This document shows positions 1 to 8,466 of a stretch of 45,255 nucleotides of DNA, one piece after another. The DNA comes from Bacteroidales bacterium UBA755. Lineage in GTDB: Bacteria > Bacteroidota > Bacteroidia > Bacteroidales > UBA932. How positions within the stretch are numbered: position 1 is the first letter of the stretch; each line of letters starts with the position of its first letter. The stretch is taken from contig DBKH01000027.1 of assembly GCA_002297815.1 (NCBI GenBank), positions 14,398 to 59,652 of the forward strand. The letters are read 5' to 3'. The notes beneath the pieces were generated by a model, which was not told where the DNA came from, did no database searches, and saw nothing but the letters and a program-made list of their open reading frames with translations. Position numbers and translations under genes: made by a program.

Positions 1-540
1 CCGGACACCGGCTCAATTGACATCGGAGAGACAGTGAAGATCTCTTACGTGGACCAACAACACAGGAGCATCGACCCGGACAAGACCGTGTTCGAGACCA
101 TAGCCGGCAACTCCGAGTGGGTGCGCCTTGGCAACAAGGACATCAACGCCCGCGCATGGGTGTCCAGATTCAATTTCAGCGGCTCCGATCAGGAGAAACT
201 CTGCGGAGTGCTTTCAGGAGGTGAAAGGAACAGGCTGCACCTTGCGCTGACTCTCAAGGATGAGGGCAACGTCTTGCTTCTGGATGAGCCTACGAACGAT
301 GTGGATGTGAACACGATCCGTGCTCTGGAGGACGGTCTTGAGAACTTTGCGGGCTGTGCCGTGGTGATCAGCCACGACCGTTGGTTCCTAGACAGGATCG
401 CCACTCACATCCTCGCCTACGAGGGTGATTCCAACGTGGTGTTCTTCGAGGGCAACTACGCTGAGTACGAGGAGAACCGCAAGGCACGCCTCGGCAACAC
501 AGAGCCTAAGAGGTTCAAGTACAAGAAATTGATGGAATAG
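1..540 (+). CDS. ettA: EttA, energy-dependent translational throttle ABC-F ATPase (3' part)
   Basis: This is the C-terminal part of an ABC-F ATPase that acts on the ribosome; the reading frame is open from base 1, so the gene starts before the window. Visible motifs of the second ATPase domain are the signature LSGGERNRLHLA, Walker B VLLLDEPTND and the switch ISHDRWFLD. The following stretch (ATHILAYEGDSNVVFFEGNY) and the end near PKRFKYKKL match EttA rather than Uup or other ABC-F members. In the known family EttA gates the first elongation steps according to ATP level. A GTG codon at 34 lies in frame but is internal. A short inverted repeat follows the stop. Confidence 0.93.
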   Translation, partial: PDTGSIDIGETVKISYVDQQHRSIDPDKTVFETIAGNSEWVRLGNKDINARAWVSRFNFSGSDQEKLCGVLSGGERNRLHLALTLKDEGNVLLLDEPTNDVDVNTIRALEDGLENFAGCAVVISHDRWFLDRIATHILAYEGDSNVVFFEGNYAEYEENRKARLGNTEPKRFKYKKLME

Positions 541-561
541 TTATTGCAGGGTTCCGATGTT

Positions 562-582
562 GGTGCGCTGCGGTGGCGCACC
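562..582. terminator. Short GC-rich hairpin after ettA
   Basis: GGTGCGC at 562-568 and GCGCACC at 576-582 form a perfect 7-bp stem with a 7-base loop, 22 bases after the ettA stop. There is no T-run, so it may be a weak terminator or an RNA end-protecting hairpin between ettA and rubredoxin. Confidence 0.4.
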
Positions 583-610
583 ATAATGTTGCACTAAAAC
601 TATAACTGTT

Positions 611-787
611 ATGGCAAGTGACTCAAAAAAGTACGAATGCCTGCGCTGTGGTTGGATCTATGATCCAGCGGAAGGTGATCCAGACGGTGGCATAAAGCCC
701 GGAACCCCGTTCAAAGACATCCCGAAGGACTGGAAATGTCCGGTCTGTGGAGCTTCGAAATCAGATTTCGCGGAATATTCTGAATAA
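611..787 (+). CDS. Rubredoxin
   Basis: A 58-residue protein from ATG 611 to TAA 785-787. It carries the two rubredoxin knuckles, ECLRCGW (Cys10, Cys13) and CPVCGA (Cys43, Cys46), which bind one iron through four cysteines. It also has the expected GWIYDP and DIPKDWKCP segments between them. Length and spacing are standard for the family. Rubredoxins are small cytoplasmic electron carriers, in anaerobes often serving peroxide or superoxide reduction; no partner reductase is adjacent here, so the redox partner is unknown. The gene faces the BaiN flavoprotein gene convergently, with two palindromes between them. Confidence 0.95.
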   Translation: MASDSKKYECLRCGWIYDPAEGDPDGGIKPGTPFKDIPKDWKCPVCGASKSDFAEYSE

Positions 788-811
788 CCTTCCGCAAGAC
801 TTGCAAATTGA

Positions 812-846
812 GCACAGGTCACTTCGACAAGCTCAGTGACCTGTGC
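812..846. repeat. REP-like palindrome (intact copy)
   Basis: GCACAGGTCACT (812-823) pairs perfectly with AGTGACCTGTGC (835-846) around the loop TCGACAAGCTC. The core CTTCGACAAGCTCAG recurs at 1698, 15738, 24664, 24723 and 37270, in one orientation or the other. It lies between the convergent rubredoxin and BaiN genes and may also act as a bidirectional terminator. Confidence 0.85.
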
Positions 847-864
847 ATCATTGATTCACCAATA

Positions 865-900
865 TGGTTGGCACGTTTTGACAAACTCTGTGGCCAACCA
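865..900. repeat. Diverged REP-like palindrome
   Basis: TGGTTGG-CAC at the left pairs with GTGGCCAACCA at the right (one-base bulge). The centre, TTTTGACAAACTCTGTG, reads as a degraded version of the core found 40 bases upstream. It ends exactly at the stop codon of the BaiN gene (complement of 901-903). Confidence 0.55.
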
Positions 901-2238
901 TTATTTTGTTGAAATGGACTGGGCGATGACATAGCCCATTGACCACGCTGCTTGCAGATTAAATCCTCCAGTAATCGCGTCAACATCAAGGACTTCGCCA
1001 GCGAAATAGAGGCCCGGATGAGTCTTGCATTCAAGTGTGCTGAGGTTAATGTTGGACAAGGCTACACCACCACAGGTAACGAACTCCTCCTTGAAACGGC
1101 TCTTTCCGCGAACTTGGTACTCATCGTTACTCACGGTGTTCACAAGACGATTCATACCTTTTGAGCCAAGTTCAGCCCAGCGGGCATCTTCCCGGATGCC
1201 GCACTTGGAAATCAAGTAGTTCCAAAGTCTAGAAGGCAATTCTGATGGATGAGTGTTGAGTATTAATTTCTGTGGATTGGCATTGGACAGTGACTGGATT
1301 CTGCTTCTGACATCTAGCTCGCTTGCTTCCCCGAACCAATTCACGGAAAGAGTGGCAGAATATTCATTGTCAACTAGATAGCGGGCCGCATAAGAGGAGA
1401 GTTTCAAGATCGCAGGACCGCTCATTCCCCAATGGGTAATAAGAAGAGGACCGTTGGCCTTGAATTTCGTCCCGGCCAGAGATGCGCTGGCATTCTCAAC
1501 CACGGTGCCCATCAACTCTCGGACAGGACTGTCGGGAAGGTTGAAAGTGAAAAGGGATGGGATAGGAGGGATGATTTCCAAATTCAAGGCGTCTAGGAAT
1601 CCTAAGACTGAGAGTTTCGGGCTGCCACCGGTGGTGACAATCACGATGTCTGCGGAATAATCGAGTCTATGCTGTCGTTGAGAATTTGGGAGTGTCGGCC
1701 CTTCGACAAGCTCAGGGACCGGATTTACTTGCTCAGGGGCTGAACAAACTGGCCGCTGAGCCTGTCGAAGCGACTGTCTACCGGAAAATTCAGTAGAAAG
1801 CGTGTAGCCGCCTTCTGGGCGTGGAAATATTCCTGTGACTTTATGATTTGTGCGGAGCACGACTCCTTCCTGACGCATCCGGGCAAGCAGAGTACTAACA
1901 ATCTCCATCGCGTTCTGTGAAGCGGGGAAAACGCAATGATCACTCTGAAGGACAAGTCGCACGCCTTCATTCTCGAACCAACGCCATGTGTCGTTGTTGT
2001 CAAAAGAGCGAAAAAGACGCTTCATCAACTTGTCACCGCGAGGATAAGCCTCTGACAGAGAAGATATTCCTTCAAAAGAATTGGTCAGATTGCACCGCCC
2101 TCCCCCAGTAATTGCCACCTTTGCCAAAGCCTTCGGCCCCGCCTCAAAGACCTCCACCGAAGCGGATGGAATCCTCCGTTTCAGTTCAATGGCGCAGAAA
2201 CACCCCGCTGCCCCGGCCCCAATCACAGCAACTTTCAT
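901..2238 (-). CDS. BaiN/HI0933-family FAD-dependent oxidoreductase
   Basis: A 445-residue flavoprotein of the HI0933/BaiN (YhiN) family. Seen: the N-terminal dinucleotide-binding motif GAGAAGCFCAIEL (residues 7-19), the family hallmark ITGGGRCNLTN (about 43-53), a second VTTGGSP motif (about 203) and the C-terminal FAGEVLDVDAITGGFNLQ. Family members are soluble FAD enzymes; a role in bile-acid dehydroxylation is known only for BaiN of clostridia, so the substrate here is unknown. Residues about 153-183 are not family sequence: they are the in-frame translation of an inverted pair of REP-like elements, giving peptides such as SLRQAQRP and VPELVEG. A TAnnTTTG box ends only 5 bases before the ATG, suggesting a nearly leaderless mRNA. 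Confidence 0.9.
   Translation of the reverse strand: MKVAVIGAGAAGCFCAIELKRRIPSASVEVFEAGPKALAKVAITGGGRCNLTNSFEGISSLSEAYPRGDKLMKRLFRSFDNNDTWRWFENEGVRLVLQSDHCVFPASQNAMEIVSTLLARMRQEGVVLRTNHKVTGIFPRPEGGYTLSTEFSGRQSLRQAQRPVCSAPEQVNPVPELVEGPTLPNSQRQHRLDYSADIVIVTTGGSPKLSVLGFLDALNLEIIPPIPSLFTFNLPDSPVRELMGTVVENASASLAGTKFKANGPLLITHWGMSGPAILKLSSYAARYLVDNEYSATLSVNWFGEASELDVRSRIQSLSNANPQKLILNTHPSELPSRLWNYLISKCGIREDARWAELGSKGMNRLVNTVSNDEYQVRGKSRFKEEFVTCGGVALSNINLSTLECKTHPGLYFAGEVLDVDAITGGFNLQAAWSMGYVIAQSISTK
1697..1774. repeat. Inverted pair of REP-like elements inside the BaiN coding sequence
   Basis: CTTCGACAAGCTCAG at 1700-1714 and CTGAGCCTGTCGAAG at 1756-1770 are reverse complements with one mismatch, separated by about 40 bases. 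The whole unit is read through in frame by the flavoprotein gene and places about 30 extra residues in what should be a surface loop between two strands. Confidence 0.85.
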
Positions 2239-2242
2239 AATG

Positions 2243-2250
2243 CAAACCTA
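2243..2250 (-). promoter_or_regulatory. Bacteroidota -7 box of the BaiN gene
   Basis: Minus-strand TAGGTTTG fits TAnnTTTG. The predicted transcription start is near 2236-2237, almost at the ATG (2238), so the message would have essentially no leader. No clear -33 element is seen. A near-palindrome centred at about 2273 lies just upstream. Confidence 0.5.
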
Positions 2251-2341
2251 CACAAATTATTTGAGAAATTCATGAATATTCTCTATCAATAACCGCAACA
2301 AAAACCTCTGTGAATAGCGCTATAGGAGCAGTGGAATAAAC

Positions 2342-2372
2342 TTGGTGAAATGCCATTTAGTGAATATCTTTG
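2342..2372 (+). promoter_or_regulatory. Bacteroidota promoter of the MATE gene
   Basis: TTG at 2342-2344, then 20 bases, then TATCTTTG at 2365-2372. The predicted start of transcription is about 2377-2380, immediately before ATG 2381. This argues against the upstream in-frame TTG codon at 2342 as a translation start. Confidence 0.6.
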
Positions 2373-2380
2373 CATTGTTT

Positions 2381-3757
2381 ATGGCATCAGGGCAGAAAGA
2401 CATACTCCTTGGAATGATTCGGAAGGGGCAACCGATGACACTCGGACAGCAGATTCGACTTACGATTCTGCTGAGTTTACCAGCAATCGCAGCTCAATTT
2501 TCTTCTGTACTAATGCAGTACATTGATGCCGGAATGGTCGGACATCTTGGAGCAAACCAGGCGGCATCAATAGGTTTGGTCGCCACAACGACATGGATCA
2601 TGGGTGGATTCCAGTCCGGAGCAAGTTCCGGATTCTCAGTCCAGATCGCCCATCTTTGTGGAGCTCAGGATTTCAAGGGTGCCAGAGCCGTGATGAGGCA
2701 AGGGCTGACCACAGTATTCATTATCGGACTGGTTCTCGCCGTGACCGGTATAAGCATCAGCGGAGCGCTCCCCCATTGGCTTGGCGGGACACCGGAGATA
2801 AATGAGGACGCATCGGAATATTTCTGGATATACTCAGCGTTCATCCCCATAGGAGCGGTAGGATGGGCGGCAAGCTCAATGCTTCAAGCCAGCGGCAATA
2901 TGAAGATTCCGAGTCTTATGTACACCGGGATGTGTGCCCTGGACGTGATGTTCAACTACATATTCATTTACGTCTGCGACATGGGAGTTGCGGGAGCCGC
3001 ACTAGGCACTGGTGCTGCTGAACTTGTTACTTCCATCTTTGTGGTCTGGTACGTCCTCATACGTTCTAAAGAATTGAATATCAAGGGTGAACAAGGCACG
3101 TTCGTTCCTCAGCGCAAAAATGTGCGCAACGCATGGGGGATCACCGCTCCGATGTGGCTTCAAAACATCATCATGAGAGGATCGCACATCATGAGCACCA
3201 TCATCGTGGCCCCTCTCGGTCCGGTTTCAATAGCTGCCAACTCTCTGGCCATCATTGCTGAGAGTTTCTGCTACATGCCAGGCTACGGAATCGAGGAGGC
3301 GGCCACAACGCTTGTCGGACAGAGCTTAGGAGCCAAACGTCGTGATGTCGCCAAGAGGTTCTCGCAGATCACCCTGCTGATGGCCGCCGGCATCATGACA
3401 TTACTGGGAGTACTCATGTTCATCTTCGCCACCGACCTGATGATGCTTCTGAGTTCAGATCCCAATGTCATCGACCTTGGAGCCAAAGTGCTTAGAATCG
3501 AAGCCTTCGCAGAGACTCTGTACGCATTCTCAATCGCAGGTTACGGTTCATGCGTTGGTGGGGGCGACACGCTAGTGCCAAGTGTGATGAATTTCGGAAG
3601 CATGTGGGTGGTACGCATAGGACTGGCACTGATTTTAACACCTCGAATGGGTCTTACAGGCTATTGGATTGCCATGTGCATCGAGCTAAATGTCCGCGGT
3701 CTGCTGTTCTACTGGAGACTTCGCGGAGAGAAATGGATGAAACTAAAGATTACTTGA
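2381..3757 (+). CDS. MATE family efflux transporter
   Basis: A 458-residue, very hydrophobic inner-membrane protein with about 12 predicted transmembrane segments in two similar halves, as in MATE (MatE/NorM-DinF) cation-coupled drug or metabolite exporters. Typical segments are LSLPAIAAQFSSVLMQYIDA near the N-terminus and GYGIEEAATTLVGQSLGA opening the second half. I chose ATG 2381 because ILLGMIRKGQPM resembles the N-terminus of related Bacteroides proteins as I remember them, and a promoter lies just upstream; ATG 2414 or 2435 are alternatives. The DUF3737 gene follows after 4 bases, so they are almost certainly cotranscribed. The substrate cannot be told from sequence. Confidence 0.9.
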   Translation: MASGQKDILLGMIRKGQPMTLGQQIRLTILLSLPAIAAQFSSVLMQYIDAGMVGHLGANQAASIGLVATTTWIMGGFQSGASSGFSVQIAHLCGAQDFKGARAVMRQGLTTVFIIGLVLAVTGISISGALPHWLGGTPEINEDASEYFWIYSAFIPIGAVGWAASSMLQASGNMKIPSLMYTGMCALDVMFNYIFIYVCDMGVAGAALGTGAAELVTSIFVVWYVLIRSKELNIKGEQGTFVPQRKNVRNAWGITAPMWLQNIIMRGSHIMSTIIVAPLGPVSIAANSLAIIAESFCYMPGYGIEEAATTLVGQSLGAKRRDVAKRFSQITLLMAAGIMTLLGVLMFIFATDLMMLLSSDPNVIDLGAKVLRIEAFAETLYAFSIAGYGSCVGGGDTLVPSVMNFGSMWVVRIGLALILTPRMGLTGYWIAMCIELNVRGLLFYWRLRGEKWMKLKIT

Positions 3758-3761
3758 AGAT

Positions 3762-4607
3762 ATGGAAAAGATCATCAATCAAGAATTCGGTGGAGAGAGG
3801 CCGCTGTACTGCAAACACGACCTATATCTTGAGAACGTCAAGATCCACGCTGGAGAATCAGCGCTTAAAGAGACCGGCAACATAACCGCTGTTCATTGTC
3901 AGTTCGAAGGCAAGTACCCTTTCTGGGAATGCAATGGATTCGTCATAAAGGATAGCCTACTCACCGTAGGAGCTCGTTCAGGACTTTGGTATTCAAAGAA
4001 TTGCGAGATTTATGACACAATTATTGATGCTCCGAAGACTTTCCGAAGAATGGACGGGATCAAGCTAAAGAACGTCCAGATTCCGGGCGGGACAGAGACT
4101 TTCTGGGATTGCCGGAACATAGAAATTGAGGACTCCATCATAGATAGAGCCGACTATGTGTTCATGCACTGTGAGAATGTCAAGCTGTCCAATGTCAAGC
4201 TGAATGGCAACTACAGTTTTCAGTACGCAAAAAACGTAGAAATCAGAAACTGCATCCTAAACTCCAAGGATTCTTTCTGGGAAGCAGAAAACGTCACCGT
4301 CATTGATTCTGTTATCAATGGTGAATATCTCGCATGGTACTCAAAGAACCTTTGCCTCGTACGCTGCCACATCACCGAAACACAGCCACTGTGCTACTGC
4401 GATGACCTTGTTCTGGAGGATTGCACAATGGGCGTTGACGCAGATCTTGCGTTTGAATATTCCTCAGTCAAAGCCACAGTCAAGGGTCATGTCCCTTCAA
4501 TTAAGAACCCACGCACCGGTTTCATACGCTACGGCTCCGTTGGTGAGATTATTCTTGACCAGAACATCAAAGCTCCGGGCGACTGCATTCTAGAGGAAAC
4601 TCACTAA
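3762..4607 (+). CDS. DUF3737 family protein (beta-helix-like repeats)
   Basis: A 281-residue protein recognised as DUF3737. It is built of about ten short repeats of the type N-[IV]-x-[IV]-x-[DN]-[CS]-x-[IL], such as NVEIRNCILNS and NVTVIDSVING. This pattern suggests a right-handed beta-helix, with many aromatic and cysteine residues (for example TFWDC, YVFMHCE). There is no signal peptide, so it is probably cytoplasmic. Function is unknown; the family often sits beside transporters or acetyltransferases, and here it is 4 bases downstream of the MATE gene. Its stop overlaps the bactofilin stop by 4 bases on the opposite strand. Confidence 0.85.
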   Translation: MEKIINQEFGGERPLYCKHDLYLENVKIHAGESALKETGNITAVHCQFEGKYPFWECNGFVIKDSLLTVGARSGLWYSKNCEIYDTIIDAPKTFRRMDGIKLKNVQIPGGTETFWDCRNIEIEDSIIDRADYVFMHCENVKLSNVKLNGNYSFQYAKNVEIRNCILNSKDSFWEAENVTVIDSVINGEYLAWYSKNLCLVRCHITETQPLCYCDDLVLEDCTMGVDADLAFEYSSVKATVKGHVPSIKNPRTGFIRYGSVGEIILDQNIKAPGDCILEETH

Positions 4608-5101
4608 GCTTCCGGAATCTCGTTATTTGAAGGGATTGAGAATGGTGACTTGCCAGAACCGACAGTGAACTCGTCTTCCTTCGGTGTGGCAGATTGCACT
4701 TCGTACATTCCTGGACGGCTTCCAGAAGTCAGTTTGGTAAACTCTTCTTCAGTGATCATCTTGCAGTTGCCATTAAACTTGGCATCAAGCTCAACTTGAA
4801 GTCTTCTGATGTGAAGATCACCATCCACAACGCACGTGTCCTTAAGGGTCAGTGTGTCCTTTACAAAGAAGTTTCCGTTAATCTTTCCCCAAAAGTCAGC
4901 GTTGTTACAGATGATGTCACCCTTGATGACAGCTTTCTCACCGACAACAACCTTTGCTTGAGAGAAGATACGTCCTTCAAATGTACCATCAATTCTTATG
5001 TCATTAGGAGATGTAATCTCACCTTTGATTACCGAACCGGCTGATATTCTGCTGATATCATTTACACTAGCAGAATCCGATGAACCATAATTCGCACCCA
5101 T
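4604..5101 (-). CDS. Bactofilin (polymer-forming cytoskeletal protein)
   Basis: A 165-residue protein with a central bactofilin (DUF583) domain at about residues 20-120. It shows SVIKGEITSPNDIRIDGTFE, VVVGEKAVIKGDI and LHIRRLQVELDAKFNGNCKM, the regular beta-helix rungs of this family. Short flexible tails flank the domain; the C-terminal tail is rich in Gly, Ser, Pro and charged residues. Bactofilins polymerise without nucleotide into filaments that scaffold cell-shape or envelope machinery. It lies downstream of secA on the same strand behind a strong hairpin, so it is probably transcribed separately. Its 3' end overlaps the DUF3737 gene by 4 bases. Confidence 0.92.
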   Translation of the reverse strand: MGANYGSSDSASVNDISRISAGSVIKGEITSPNDIRIDGTFEGRIFSQAKVVVGEKAVIKGDIICNNADFWGKINGNFFVKDTLTLKDTCVVDGDLHIRRLQVELDAKFNGNCKMITEEEFTKLTSGSRPGMYEVQSATPKEDEFTVGSGKSPFSIPSNNEIPEA

Positions 5102-5126
5102 AATACTATCTTAAATCAAATTTTAA

Positions 5127-5153
5127 AGATTGCCTCATGTGGTGAGGCAATCT
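5127..5153 (-). terminator. Terminator after secA
   Basis: AGATTGCCTCA and TGAGGCAATCT form a perfect 11-bp stem with a 5-base loop. On the minus strand it is followed by TTTAAAATTT, as in an intrinsic terminator. It sits 24 bases after the secA stop and upstream of the bactofilin start. Confidence 0.8.
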
Positions 5154-5177
5154 ATATTATTAATCACTATCTAACCA

Positions 5178-8100
5178 TTATACCAAACCGGCACCGTGAC
5201 AATTCTTGTATTTTTTGCCGGATCCACAAGGACATGGATCGTTACGACCTATCTTCTTGTCCACATGGATAGGAGTCCTCGCCTTCTGTTCACCGTTGGT
5301 AGAGAGATCGTTGCGTTGAGTCCTCATGTTGCTCATGTCCTGACTTCTAGGAGCCTGTGCTGGACGAGCCTCGCTATCTTCACGGAGAGGGACGAAAGCC
5401 CTAAGGAGGAATGAAAGGACATCTTTGTTTAGTTCCTCAAGCATGGTAGCGAAGAGGTTGTAGCTCTCCAACTTGTACACAACAAGAGGATCTTTCTGCT
5501 CGTAGGCAGCGTTCTGCACGCTCTGACGAAGGTCATCCATGTCACGAAGATGCTGCTTCCAGTGTTCATCAATCTGATAGAGAATGATTGAACGGCTGAG
5601 AGCCTTGGCGATTTCCTTACCTTGAGTGTTGTACGCTTTCTCAAGATCAACGCTGAGGGTCAGCATCTTACGACCATCGGAAATAGGAATAGCAATGTTT
5701 TTGTACATGTTGCCCTGCTTCTCGAAGATCATCTTGATGAACGGATAGACCTTCTCTGCGAGAGTGTTCATCCTACGCTCATAGACAGCTTGCATCTGCT
5801 TGCAAAGTGCATCAGTTAGTTGATCACCCTTAGCATTTGAGTAGAATTTCTCATCAAATCCGAGGTCGATAGACAGTTGAGCCATCACATATTCCTCAAA
5901 ATCCTGATAAGACATCCCTTCAGCACGTCCTGCGATGATAGAAGCTGAGTCGATCATCATGTTCCGAACATCAATCTCAATTCTTTCTCCTGAGAGAGCG
6001 TTGCGCCTTCTAGCATAGACAGCCTCACGCTGGTAGTTCATCACATCGTCATATTCAAGGAGTCTCTTACGGATTCCGAAGTTATTCTCCTCTACTTTTC
6101 TTTGAGCGTTCTCGATTGACTTAGAGAGCATTCCGCTCACCAAAGCCTCATCATCCGCCATTCCGAGCTTGTCAACTACTCCCGCAATTCTCTCAGAACC
6201 GAACAGACGCATCAACTTGTCCTCAAGAGAAACATAGAATGCCGATGAGCCAGGGTCTCCCTGACGACCGGCACGACCTCTGAGCTGGCGGTCCACACGG
6301 CGGCTGTCATGCCTTTCTGTACCGATGATTGCTAGACCTCCAGCCTTCTTTACCTCTGGAGAAAGTTTGATGTCGGTACCACGACCTGCCATGTTCGTGG
6401 CAATGGTAACAGTACTGGACAGACCGGCCTGAGCAACGATCTCAGCCTCCCTCGCGTGCTCCTTAGCATTGAGGACATTGTGCTTGATTCCCCTCATGCG
6501 AAGCATACGGCTCAAGAGTTCGGAAGTCTCGACATCTGTAGTACCCACGAGAACTGGACGACCTTTCGAAATAAGTTCCTCTACCTTATTAATAACAGCA
6601 GTGTATTTCGCTTTCTTCGTCTTATAAATAAGGTCATCTTGGTCGTCCCTGATGACTGGACGGTTCGTTGGGATGACAACAACATCCAATTTGTAGATTG
6701 ACCAAAACTCACCTGCCTCAGTCTCAGCGGTACCTGTCATACCAGCCAACTTATGGTACATTCTGAAATAGTTCTGAAGAGTAACCGTTGCAAAAGTCTG
6801 AGTAGCCGCTTCAACCTTGACATTCTCCTTTGCCTCGACAGCCTGATGGAGTCCATCGCTCCAACGACGTCCTTCCATGATACGACCTGTCTGCTCGTCC
6901 ACAATCTTGACCTTGTTGTCAATCACGATGTAATCAACGTCCTTCTGGAACATAGCGTAGGCCTTAAGGAGCTGGATGACGGTGTGGACACGCTCACTCT
7001 TAAGGGAATAGTCCTCCATGAGGGCATCTTTCTTCTCCTGCTTCTCCTCAGCAGATAGCTCTGTGTTCTTCTGGATCTCAGCAATCTGGCTTCCAACATC
7101 AGGAAGGACGAAGAAGTCAGGATTGGAGACTGCATTTGCTAACAAATCATGTCCCTTGTCGGTCATGTCAACGGAATGCTGCTGCTCGCTGATCACGAAA
7201 TACAGTTCATCAGTGACCACGTGCATCTCGCGCTCGTTGTCTTGCATGTAATAGTTCTCAGCCTTCTGCATCAGTTGCTTCATACCTTGCTCGCTGAGGA
7301 ACTTAATGAGTGGCTGGTATTTAGGGAGACCTTTATAGGCTCTGAGAAGAAGCATTCCTCCCTCATCCTCCTTACCTGCGGCTATAGCCCTCTTGGCATC
7401 GTTCAAAACCTGAGTCACAAGAGCGCGCTGCTTTTGATAGAGATTCTCTACGTAAGGCCTGAATTCCATGTACTGCTCGTCATCCTGAGCCTTGGCAACA
7501 GGGCCAGAAATAATCAATGGAGTACGAGCATCATCAATGAGTACGGAGTCAACCTCATCGACAATGGCAAAATGATGTTTCCTCTGGACGAGGTCTGTCA
7601 TATTCACTGCCATATTGTCACGAAGGTAGTCGAAACCGAACTCGTTGTTTGTTCCGAAGGTGATGTCACAGTTGTAGGCTCTCTTTCGGGCATCGCTGTT
7701 AGGCTCATGCTTGTCAATGCAATCTACAGAAAGGCCATGGAACATGTAAAGAGGTCCCATCCATTCAGAGTCACGTTTGGAGAGGTAGTCATTGACCGTC
7801 ACGACATGTACTCCCTTGCCGGCCAAGGCATTAAGGAACACTGGAAGAGTTGCGACAAGGGTCTTACCCTCTCCCGTAGCCATCTCAGCGATCTTACCTT
7901 GGTGCAGTACTATACCACCAATCAACTGGACATCGTAATGAACCATGTCCCAAGTTACCTCGTTTCCACCGGCTAACCAATGATTCTGATAGATGGCCTT
8001 ATCACCTTCAATGTGGACGAAATCATGATTGATGCTTAACGAACGGTCGAAGTCGTTGGCCGTCACCTCAATGGTAGGGTTTTCCTTGAATCTTCGAGCT

Positions 8101-8453
8101 GTTGACTTCATGATCGCGAAAGCCTGAGGAAGAATCTCCTCCAACACCTTTTCAATCTCCGCATCCTCATCTTTCACCAATTTATCAGACTCGGTTGCCA
8201 ATTCCTCTTTTTCATGTACTGGAATATCCTCGTTCAGTTTGGCCTTGATCTCAGCAATCCTCTTCTCGAAAGGAGCCTCACAGTCACGTAACTTCGCCTT
8301 CAACTCCTCCGTTTTAGCTCTCAGTTCATCATTGGAGAGCTGATCAATAGGACCATAGGCCTCCAAAACCTTATTAAGGACAGGCCTAATCTGCTTAAGA
8401 TCCCTGTCGGCCTTCGAGCCGAACACTTTTTTAAGAATAGTTGCTATTGCCAT
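5178..8453 (-). CDS. secA: SecA, preprotein translocase motor ATPase
   Basis: A 1091-residue SecA, longer than the roughly 900 residues of E. coli and in the usual range for Bacteroidota. Seen: Walker A region MATGEGKTLVATLP (about 191-204), DEAD-type VDEVDSVLIDDART, the second motor domain with GTTDVETSELLSRML and TNMAGRGTDIKL, RQLRGRAGRQGDPG, and a C-terminal SEC-C zinc motif CPCGSGKKYKNCHG. Extra charged sequence near residues 40-110 and 330-420 accounts for the length. SecA drives secretory proteins through SecYEG with ATP. The gene stands alone with its own promoter and terminator. Confidence 0.98.
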   Translation of the reverse strand: MAIATILKKVFGSKADRDLKQIRPVLNKVLEAYGPIDQLSNDELRAKTEELKAKLRDCEAPFEKRIAEIKAKLNEDIPVHEKEELATESDKLVKDEDAEIEKVLEEILPQAFAIMKSTARRFKENPTIEVTANDFDRSLSINHDFVHIEGDKAIYQNHWLAGGNEVTWDMVHYDVQLIGGIVLHQGKIAEMATGEGKTLVATLPVFLNALAGKGVHVVTVNDYLSKRDSEWMGPLYMFHGLSVDCIDKHEPNSDARKRAYNCDITFGTNNEFGFDYLRDNMAVNMTDLVQRKHHFAIVDEVDSVLIDDARTPLIISGPVAKAQDDEQYMEFRPYVENLYQKQRALVTQVLNDAKRAIAAGKEDEGGMLLLRAYKGLPKYQPLIKFLSEQGMKQLMQKAENYYMQDNEREMHVVTDELYFVISEQQHSVDMTDKGHDLLANAVSNPDFFVLPDVGSQIAEIQKNTELSAEEKQEKKDALMEDYSLKSERVHTVIQLLKAYAMFQKDVDYIVIDNKVKIVDEQTGRIMEGRRWSDGLHQAVEAKENVKVEAATQTFATVTLQNYFRMYHKLAGMTGTAETEAGEFWSIYKLDVVVIPTNRPVIRDDQDDLIYKTKKAKYTAVINKVEELISKGRPVLVGTTDVETSELLSRMLRMRGIKHNVLNAKEHAREAEIVAQAGLSSTVTIATNMAGRGTDIKLSPEVKKAGGLAIIGTERHDSRRVDRQLRGRAGRQGDPGSSAFYVSLEDKLMRLFGSERIAGVVDKLGMADDEALVSGMLSKSIENAQRKVEENNFGIRKRLLEYDDVMNYQREAVYARRRNALSGERIEIDVRNMMIDSASIIAGRAEGMSYQDFEEYVMAQLSIDLGFDEKFYSNAKGDQLTDALCKQMQAVYERRMNTLAEKVYPFIKMIFEKQGNMYKNIAIPISDGRKMLTLSVDLEKAYNTQGKEIAKALSRSIILYQIDEHWKQHLRDMDDLRQSVQNAAYEQKDPLVVYKLESYNLFATMLEELNKDVLSFLLRAFVPLREDSEARPAQAPRSQDMSNMRTQRNDLSTNGEQKARTPIHVDKKIGRNDPCPCGSGKKYKNCHGAGLV

Positions 8454-8466
8454 AAAAATCCTAAAT

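Noticed and set aside
819..1034. Minus-strand open frame of 71 codons
   Set aside because: It is made of the two REP-like palindromes and an antisense-frame run through the end of the BaiN gene; the SLSK-type repeats come from the palindrome.
2342..2380. N-terminal extension of the MATE protein from TTG 2342
   Set aside because: It would run through the -33 and -7 promoter elements; MASGQKDILLGM from 2381 matches relatives better.
7149..7976. Plus-strand open frame of 275 codons opposite secA
   Set aside because: It lies entirely antisense to well-conserved secA sequence and has no recognisable motif or start signal.
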